This document shows, in pieces, positions 57,615 through 64,000 of a DNA stretch of 64,000 bases (positions are counted from its first letter, which is position 1; the number at the start of each line of letters is the position of its first letter). The notes beneath the pieces were generated by a model, which worked only from the letters and a program-made list of their open reading frames with translations, made no database searches and was not told the DNA's origin. Made by a program: the position numbers and the translations under genes. This DNA is from Plotosus lineatus (lineage: Eukaryota; Chordata; Actinopteri; Siluriformes; Plotosidae), in contig CM045746.1 in the NCBI GenBank assembly GCA_024760905.1, forward strand, positions 10,045,466-10,109,465, given 5' to 3'.

Positions 57615-57877
57615 ATTAACCCTTTCTCTCTCTCACTCACCATTTCTCTCTCTCACCCACTCATTCTTTCTCTCTCTCTCTCACTCACCATTTCTCTGTC
57701 TGTCTGTCTCTCTCTTTCTCGCTCTCACCCACTAACCCTTTCTCTGTTTCTCTTGCTCTCTCTCTCTCTCTCACCCACTAACCCTTTCTCTGTCTGTCTC
57801 TCTCACTCTCTCTCTCTCTCTCACTCTCTCTCACTCACTTACCCTTTCTGTGTTTCTCACCCTCTCACTCACTCACC

Positions 57878-57913
<36 letters not shown>
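56939..57913. repeat. ~1 kb pyrimidine tract with ~213-bp higher-order period, upstream of gria2
   Basis: CT-rich DNA with phrases CACCCACTAACCCTTTCTC, CACTCACCATTTCTCTC and CACCCACTCATTCTTTC recurring in fixed order. The last occurs at about 57231, 57447 and 57658 (spacing 216 and 211 bp). The tract ends about 330 bp before the gria2 ATG. Ser/Leu-rich open frames here are artefacts. Confidence 0.92.
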
Positions 57914-57920
<7 letters not shown>

Positions 57921-58244
57921 ACCATTCCCCCCCGCCGGTCTCCCGCCCCCTGTCTATTCGAGTGCGCTCGGCTCTTTCCGTCCCCATCATCATTCTTCCC
58001 GCGTCCGTGGCGGCTGAAGCCCTGAGCTCGTGGACGCGCGGAGCCGCAGCGGAGCTGGAGCGACAGAAGAAGCCCCCGGTCTTCCCCCCACCGAGCAGCC
58101 GCTCTACCGGAGACTCGTCCATCTTTTTTTATACTCATCGCTCCCCCCGTTTTATTTCCCCTTTGGTTGAAATCATGCATCGAGGCGGTCGCGTGAGCGC
58201 AGTTTTGTGAATGTAAAGGACGGAAAGGAGGAAAAAAACCGAAG
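57914..58244 (+). promoter_or_regulatory. gria2: gria2 proximal promoter / 5' UTR, CpG-rich
   Basis: A GC- and CpG-rich island (GCGTCCGTGGCGGC, GTGGACGCGCGGAGCCGCAG) between the pyrimidine tract and the start codon. No TATA box is evident, as in mammalian Gria2 promoters. The transcription start site cannot be placed from sequence. Confidence 0.7.
58001..58018 (-). promoter_or_regulatory. Possible degenerate RE1/NRSE element
   Basis: On the - strand TTCAGCCGCCACGGACGC resembles the RE1 consensus TTCAGCACCACGGACAGCGC, with one inserted base between half-sites and one lost later. A functional RE1 silencer is reported in the mammalian Gria2 promoter. It is a weak match. Confidence 0.35.
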
Positions 58245-58326
58245 ATGATGATGAATTTGTCAGGCTTCCTGTTTGTCCCCGCGCTGTGGGGACTCGCACT
58301 CGGTGGATCACCGAGCGTCCAAATCG
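58245..58326 (+). CDS. gria2: AMPA receptor subunit GluA2, exon 1 (signal peptide)
   Basis: It starts at ATG 58245 (the first of three in-frame ATGs: MMMNLSGFLFVPALWGLALG) and continues GSPSVQI with a split Gly codon (ATCG|GTGAGC). The hydrophobic core FLFVPALWGLALG is a signal peptide, with cleavage expected near GGSPS. The mature protein starts near SVQIGGLFPRG. GluA2 forms the ligand-gated cation channel of fast excitatory synapses and limits Ca2+ entry after Q/R editing, which lies in exons outside this window. Which of the three ATGs is used is uncertain. Confidence 0.93.
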
Positions 58327-58537
58327 GTGAGCATCACCTCATGATTAAAAAAATCCCCCAAGAAATAAAATGATATTATCTTCTAAAAGCTTTCGCCAGA
58401 TATATATCAGTAGGACATGCTGTCATGGTGACGGCCTTTTTTTTTTCTTGGTCTCTCCTGGTTTATTTATTTATATGTTGATGTTATTTTAGAATAATGT
58501 GGATTCCTGCTGTTGCACTGTATATGATAATGGATAA

Positions 58538-58864
<327 letters not shown>

Positions 58865-58879
58865 TGAACACGGCACATA

Positions 58880-60179
58880 ATGCGTGAACTGATTGTGCGC
58901 ATTCCTCCCCATCCACCTGTCACTATGGGAACCAAGGAACGGTCAACCAGGAAGTGCATTGTGCAAACAAACAAACAAACTAACTAACAAACATACATAT
59001 AAATAAAATTGCTGTAGTAGCCTTTGGATAGTACTGTACTGTATTGTCGGGTGTTCAACATCCTCAGAATGATTAACACATATTTTTGTTACGCATGTAA
59101 TTCATGAACCCGCCTGTAGAGAGCGCTACCGAGCCACGTTATTAATTATCACCGTGTTTATTCACACAGCCTTCTTCGTGCGAACTAGAGGAACATATTG
59201 GACCATGTGGAGGTGTTGGAGAGGCGTGGGCTGAACCTCAGCTGCGTTCCAAACGCCTGCCTGTATGGCTATTGCACATTTTGGGTGATACCCACGTAGA
59301 TCACTTATGGAGAGAGTAGGGGGCCGTTTGGGACCAGGTTTTTTTTTGGCATTGAGATAATTGCCGCGTGAGCAAGTCAGATTTGGTTTCCATGGCAACA
59401 CTGGATAAGACCGCAGCCCTGTTTTTTTGCACAGTATAGACTTCACACGTATGAAAAAAAATTGGGAAACTCAGACTATAGATTCATGGATGGATCCTTA
59501 TTTGGCAGATATTTTCATTGACATCACTCATGAAGCTGCATATTAATACAGACATAAAGAAAAGTTGCAAAAATTCCCGTTTGGAAAATAGTTTGCATCC
59601 CATGTTGCCCTGCTGTTTTTGTCTTATATGGCATACATTAAAAAAAAGCCATTCAGTTGTTTAATTTGACCTGCAGGGGGAAAAATACTTTTCTATCCAT
59701 TGTAAACACATTTCTATCCCACAGGGTACAATCTACATTAATGAATAGTGCCTAGAGCTAATTACTGTATATCAAACTAACAAAAAAAATGGTACATATA
59801 CCCAATGTTCCCATCAAACCATACAAATAGCCTAAATACCTGAGATGGTACCTGAGGTACCCTTCAAGATACAAGAATGTGCTCTGCAGTGGCCGAGGTG
59901 CATTACTGGAAGAGTTAGCAGCATGGAGGAAGCTTCAAAGGGTCTCCTACAGCATTTTCAGCCCCTATCTTTCTTTTATGGAGCTCTGTGAATGTAAATT
60001 TAAATCAGCCGTTCTGTTAGGAGCTCAGAAATTTATGAGTACAAACAAAAATTAAACTGTAAATCTTGGAGGAGGAGTAATTCAGTTTAGTCTCCAAAAG
60101 CACCTGCGAATATCTGCATGATAAATTGTGATACATCTTTTCTTTGCAAAAGGATCTGTTCAGAAAGCTAAATTTGATT
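58880..60179. other. gria2 intron 2, no feature recognised
   Basis: A 94-codon frame on the - strand (59162-59446) has no recognisable domain. An ACAA-type short repeat lies at about 58967-58990. Confidence 0.5.
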
Positions 60180-60485
60180 CATTCATTCATTGTCTGAACT
60201 GCTTAATCCTTTATTAGGGTCGCAGGGAGGCTGGCGCCCATCTCAGCCGACTCTAGGCGAGGGCAGAATGTACCCTTGACGGTTCACCAGGGCATCGCAG
60301 GGCAGAAACACGCTGATGTCTATGCATTACTCTTGATGAAAGTCAGCAATGGTTCTTTTACATGAACCTCTGACCTCTGACAGTGACAGACATGGCCGGT
60401 CTTTGATAACCAAGCTGGCTGCCCTGGGGGAACAGCAGTGACAACCCAGTGATAATGGGGCTTGACCCCCCCACCCCCCGCCCAC
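60180..60485 (-). mobile_element. Hybrid SINE: family A head region, family C tail
   Basis: The - strand has GTTATCAAAGACCGGCCATG, TGTAAAAGAACCATTGCTGA, then CAAGGGTACATTCTGCCC and a tail with (TGAA)n. The tRNA-like head is mostly missing. Confidence 0.8.
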
Positions 60486-60540
60486 CACTGCCTATTTAAG
60501 GTCATGCACCTTTAGTCATTTTAACCATGGTGCTCTTCAG

Positions 60541-60756
60541 GTAGGTAGGTCAAGTCTGTTGGGCTTTTTACAAGCGAGCCATAGTCGCTCATCAGGCCGG
60601 TGCTTATCCCTGTATTATTTCTGTAGCGTGAAGCAACTTGGAGTTCAAATCCTCCTGGATGGTACTCTAGTCTATCGCAGGTTACCTTCCCAGTATCTTT
60701 ACTGGTACCCATTTATACTGCTGGGTGAACAGAAGCACACTTGTGGTGAAGACCTT
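60541..60756 (-). mobile_element. SINE family B, 5'-truncated, with target site duplication
   Basis: GGTGCTCTTCAG lies at 60529-60540 and 60757-60768. The - strand starts inside the body at AAGGTCTTCACCACAAGTG, so the tRNA promoter is missing, and ends with (CTAC)n. This is a textbook truncated insertion. Confidence 0.9.
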
Positions 60757-60769
60757 GGTGCTCTTCAGG

Positions 60770-61299
60770 GACCTATTAAAGTTTAGGATTGAGTATTGGG
60801 TGAGCAGCATCCAACAGAAACCATAACTCATGTCTCATTATTTAATGTTGAGTCATTAATTTTTAACATTAAGTCTTAAGTCTGTTTAAAGCTGTGCCCT
60901 GGGTTACAGTGTGTTATGGGATTTCTTGAGTTTTCTGAGTGTTTGTGGTTAACGCATTTTTCAAATGCACCCTTAGATAACAGGAGCACTCAGAGAGTGC
61001 TGAAAACCCCCCAAAGCAAAAATGTACAGCGCACCCTCTGCGGAACTTGCTGTGCTATGACACCTCCACGAAAAGTCCTCTCTCAAAATGTTAAAGAATC
61101 CTTTAAAAAAATTCAGATTGATCCAGATCATCTCCAAACTGTGAACTCTTACTTGTCTAGAGCCAGAACTCTGGTGTTTTAGGTAAATCAGCACCAAGCA
61201 ATGTCATAAGTTACCGCCTGTCACCTTCTGACCCATCTAAACCAAGAATTCCACAGCGATGCTATCATAGCTTGAGGAGCCCATTGAAAAAGGGGAAAT
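60770..61299. other. gria2 intron 2, no feature recognised
   Basis: No gene or repeat assignment. An 88-codon frame (60916-61182) shows no domain. Confidence 0.45.
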
Positions 61300-61755
61300 C
61301 AACAAGGTGCATGACTATTAACCCGGAGATCGCAAGTTCAAATCCAGTTTAATGCCACAGCTGTCCGTGGCCGAGAGTCCATGGAAACTAATTGTCCGAG
61401 TTCTCACTGGAAGGAGGGACGGTAAACACTCACTCCTCCTGGCACTCACAGTGATCATCAGCCAATCATGGCTGCTTGTGAGCTCATTTCTACAACGGGG
61501 GCAAATACTGCTTTCCATTTTGTGTGTTAGACCGCCCTCGAAATACGCACGGCACAGTAGGTTGAAAAGAGAGGGGTGGCTAGCATTGCATGTAGCATGT
61601 ATCCGCATCATTGCAGAGAGGGGTAGTGTGCATGCTTTCACCCCTCCCCAATTGGTGGTGGTTGTGTCATAGGGAAGGCAAAATGATGGGCGGGAATTGG
61701 ACATGACTAAATTAGGGAGAAAATGGGGAAAAAATCCGAAAAGAAAAAAAATGAC
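61300..61755 (+). mobile_element. Possible SINE family D
   Basis: A B-box-like CGCAAGTTCAAATCC (61329-61343), the body CAGCCAATCATGGCTGCTTG and an A-rich end AAAATGGGGAAAAAATCCG resemble a tRNA-derived SINE seen in fish. Single copy here, so the assignment is tentative. Confidence 0.45.
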
Positions 61756-61881
61756 AAGATATGTGAATATAGGTTGTGTACATGAGCTAACATGAGTCAG
61801 GAGATTTACAGAGGCTCTGACATGCAAGATGGACTGCACCACGGCCTTGTACTGCCTCAAATGCTAGTTCTAATTAAAGTG

Positions 61882-61883
61882 AA

Positions 61884-61965
<82 letters not shown>

Positions 61966-61984
61966 GCACACACACACACACACA
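61882..61984. repeat. (CT)n(CA)n microsatellite
   Basis: About 35 CT units, then CA units. Confidence 0.95.
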
Positions 61985-62497
61985 ATGTATCAGTGCTTAT
62001 AACAGCAGTGAATTACATATTGATGTGAATATTTGTGATAAGAATTATGGGCAAAGTGTACAGATGAGGAGCTGAAGTGGTGATTAGACTAAATACTAAA
62101 GCTCTGCTGCATCGTTCTTGCCTCTGAACAAGTTGTCAAAAGGCATTTCGAGAAATGTTGTGACAGTAAAGCACTAAAGTTCATATAATAAATTGTGAAT
62201 AATATCCTAGGTGGATTTTTTGTTCAGTCTTTTGTGGATGAAAGATTTTTTACTTGTCGTTTGTTGTCATAGGAACGACTGTTTTGTAGTCATATCACGT
62301 TACGCGCCTCATGACACTAAAACGTGGTGGTGGTTCAGTGTCCAACATCTGTTCTTCCTGTTATCCATTACCGTAATATTTATCATGCCCGTCAGAGACG
62401 CTGTTCTCTACCCCCCCCCACACACACATACACACACTATTAAGAGCTTCCCCTGCTGTTTTGCTTTTCTATTATTCATTATTTCTTGGCAAAGTAA

Positions 62498-62499
<2 letters not shown>
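61985..62499. other. gria2 intron 2, no feature recognised
   Basis: AT-rich DNA with a short C/CA run near 62410-62438. Confidence 0.5.

Positions 62500-62567
<68 letters not shown>
62500..62567. repeat. (TA)n microsatellite
   Basis: About 34 TA units. Confidence 0.97.
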
Positions 62568-62569
<2 letters not shown>

Positions 62570-62875
62570 CTTCATGTTCCATCTTGTGATCTGTTGACAT
62601 CACTTATTAAAGCTTTTACGCTATACCTGAAAATTGAATTACAATAATGAGGAAATGAGGTAAGGTCTTTGAAGATGACAAGACACCAAATCTCACGTTA
62701 CTAAACCTCTTTGTGGACATACACCACACCAGTACAGATATTCACCAAACTCAGTCCCATCTGAGTTCCAGAGATGGTGTGATTTTGAAATGTCAAGGTT
62801 AAAGGTGAAGGTCAGAACAAAGTCACAAAGTTTTGGATGTTGAGCACTTTGAAATAAGTTTAAAACAAGTGCTGT
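62568..62875. other. gria2 intron 2, no feature recognised
   Basis: Unassigned DNA. Its last 18 bases (TTAAAACAAGTGCTG) resemble the sequence after each of the two following SINEs. Confidence 0.5.
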
Positions 62876-63174
62876 CGGACCGGTGGTGTAGTGGTTAGGG
62901 TGCTGGACTCATGATCAGGAGGTTGTGTGTTTGAATCTCAGTTTGACCCCCACTGTGCTAAGACCCCTGGGCAAGGTCTCAACTACAAGTGTGCCTCTGT
63001 TCAGCCAGCAATATAAATGGGTACCAGTAAAATATACTGGGAAGGTAAACCGTCGATGAACTAGTGTCCCCACCAGGAGAAGTTGTACTCTTAGTTGCTT
63101 CACGCTATGGAAACCGTGGATGAGCCACCAGGCTCAGGTGTAAAAAGCCTAACAGTCTTTACCTACCTTACCTT
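62876..63174 (+). mobile_element. SINE family B (first of a tandem pair)
   Basis: Head GTGGTGTAGTGGTTAGGGTG, GACCCCTGGGCAAGGTCTCA, tail ACCTACCTTACC. TTAAAACAAGTGCTG before and TTAAAACACGTGCTG after are a likely target duplication. Confidence 0.9.
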
Positions 63175-63278
63175 AAAACACGTGCTGATAGACATGCTGT
63201 AACTATGGAACACTAATAAGAAACCATATATGGATTTTCGAATGACACAGTTACTTTTGAGGTCTGGCATTACTTGTG

Positions 63279-63569
63279 GGGCTGGTGGTATAGTGGTTAG
63301 GGTGCTGCGCTCATTATCGGGAGGTTGTGTGTTCAAATCCTGCTAAGACCCCTGGGCAAGGGATTAACCACAAGTGTGTCCCTGTTCGTCCAGCAGTATA
63401 AATGGGTACCAGTAAAATATACTGGGAAGGTAACCTGCGATGGACTAGCGTCCCATCCAGAAGGAGTTGTACTCCGAGTCGCTTCACGAGACTGGGGATA
63501 AGCACCGGCCTGATGAGCCACTAGGCTCGGGTGTAAAAATCCCAAAGGACTTTACCTTACCTTTACCTT
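63279..63569 (+). mobile_element. SINE family B (second of a tandem pair)
   Basis: Head GTGGTATAGTGGTTAGGGTG; the 3' end TTACCTTACCTTTACC is followed by the same ~100-bp flank as the first copy. About 20 bp after the B box (the CCTCACTGTG stretch) are missing. Confidence 0.9.
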
Positions 63570-63639
63570 AAAACACGTGCTGATAGACGTGCCATTACTA
63601 TGGAACACTAATAAGAAACCATTTATGGATTTTCAAATG

Positions 63640-64000
63640 ATACAGTTACCTTTGAGGTCTGGCATTGTCGTGTTGAAGAACTTCATTCGTCTTCATACTG
63701 TATTTAGTTTTCCTCAGTGGATTCTTGCCCTAACTCTTTCTAGGGTCTCAGGGCATGCATCAGAGTCGATAGTTTCTTCTCTTGGCAAGCAATCCAATAC
63801 ACTGACATCTTCAGCATCCCTCAAGACTGTCGCCATGATTTTTTGAGCTGACTTCTCTTCCATGGAGATGTTGGATGACCCCATTCCACTAGTTGTCTTT
63901 TTGATTCTGCTTCATAATAATATATGTAAGTTTCATCACCAGTTATAATCCTTAAAATGAAGGGTGTGCCTCTTTATTCCAGTTCAGTGCAGCAGTTAAC
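63640..64000 (-). pseudogene. Mariner-like transposase relic, open at the window edge
   Basis: The - strand gives RIITGDETYIYYYEAESKRQ (with one adjustment), LVEWGHPTSPWKRSQLKKSW, a decayed middle with stops, and NEVLQHDNA (about 63660-63690). These correspond to the first catalytic Asp (TGDE) and second (HDNA) blocks of mariner transposases. Frameshifts and stops are present. Confidence 0.75.

Noticed and set aside
56934..58025. Ser/Leu-rich open frames up to 173 codons
   Set aside because: Products of the CT-rich tract; no codon bias or domain.

Overview
The window is nuclear DNA of a ray-finned fish, most likely a teleost. It holds spliced vertebrate genes with GT-AG introns, long dinucleotide microsatellites, tRNA-derived SINEs, RTE-like, L2-like and Rex1/CR1-like LINEs, and Tc1, hAT and pogo DNA transposons. 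The genus cannot be fixed from the sequence.

Two synaptic receptor genes anchor the window, both on the + strand. The left one is glrb (glycine receptor beta subunit). Its last four coding exons are present: M1 to start of M2 (8329-8481), M2-M3 (8732-8880), the start of the cytoplasmic loop (10010-10174), and the terminal exon with the gephyrin-binding segment, M4 and stop (16917-17213). The right one is gria2 (AMPA receptor subunit 2). Its CpG-rich leader, signal-peptide exon (58245-58326) and second exon (58590-58730) are present, and the rest lies beyond the right edge. GLRB and GRIA2 are also neighbours, in this order and orientation, on human chromosome 4, so this is conserved linkage. 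GLRB is the gephyrin-anchoring subunit of inhibitory glycine receptors. GRIA2 sets Ca2+ permeability of excitatory AMPA receptors.

Almost everything else is mobile or repetitive DNA. 1-2990 is a three-level nest: LINE family G, entered by LINE family A, entered by a hAT miniature element. 3-7.5 kb is simple and triplet repeats, a SINE and a LINE relic. The glrb intron upstream of the M1 exon holds a degenerate ~33 bp minisatellite. The 6.7 kb intron before the last glrb exon holds SINEs, a pogo-like element, a fold-back repeat and a nearly intact Tc1 copy. 17.2-56.9 kb is intergenic: SINE families A, B and C, a decayed hAT transposase gene, pogo/Tigger-like elements, six LINE A copies and a seventh small LINE A fragment, single copies of LINEs B, C, D, E and F, and a second Tc1 copy carrying its own hAT insertion. 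A ~1 kb pyrimidine tract with a ~213 bp higher-order period sits just upstream of gria2.

The most striking item is a mutated 197-bp copy of an internal gria2 exon at 39885-40081. It lies on the opposite strand, 18 kb upstream of the gria2 start codon. It keeps both splice-site dinucleotides but carries two in-frame stops. Also notable: SINE A seems to carry both ends of LINE A as its 3' module and to alternate that module with an unrelated tail; LINE F is flanked by unusually long (~165 bp) direct repeats; a functional-looking glrb splice donor is supplied by a (GT)n microsatellite.

LINE letters (A-G) and SINE letters (A-D) are local labels, not database names.
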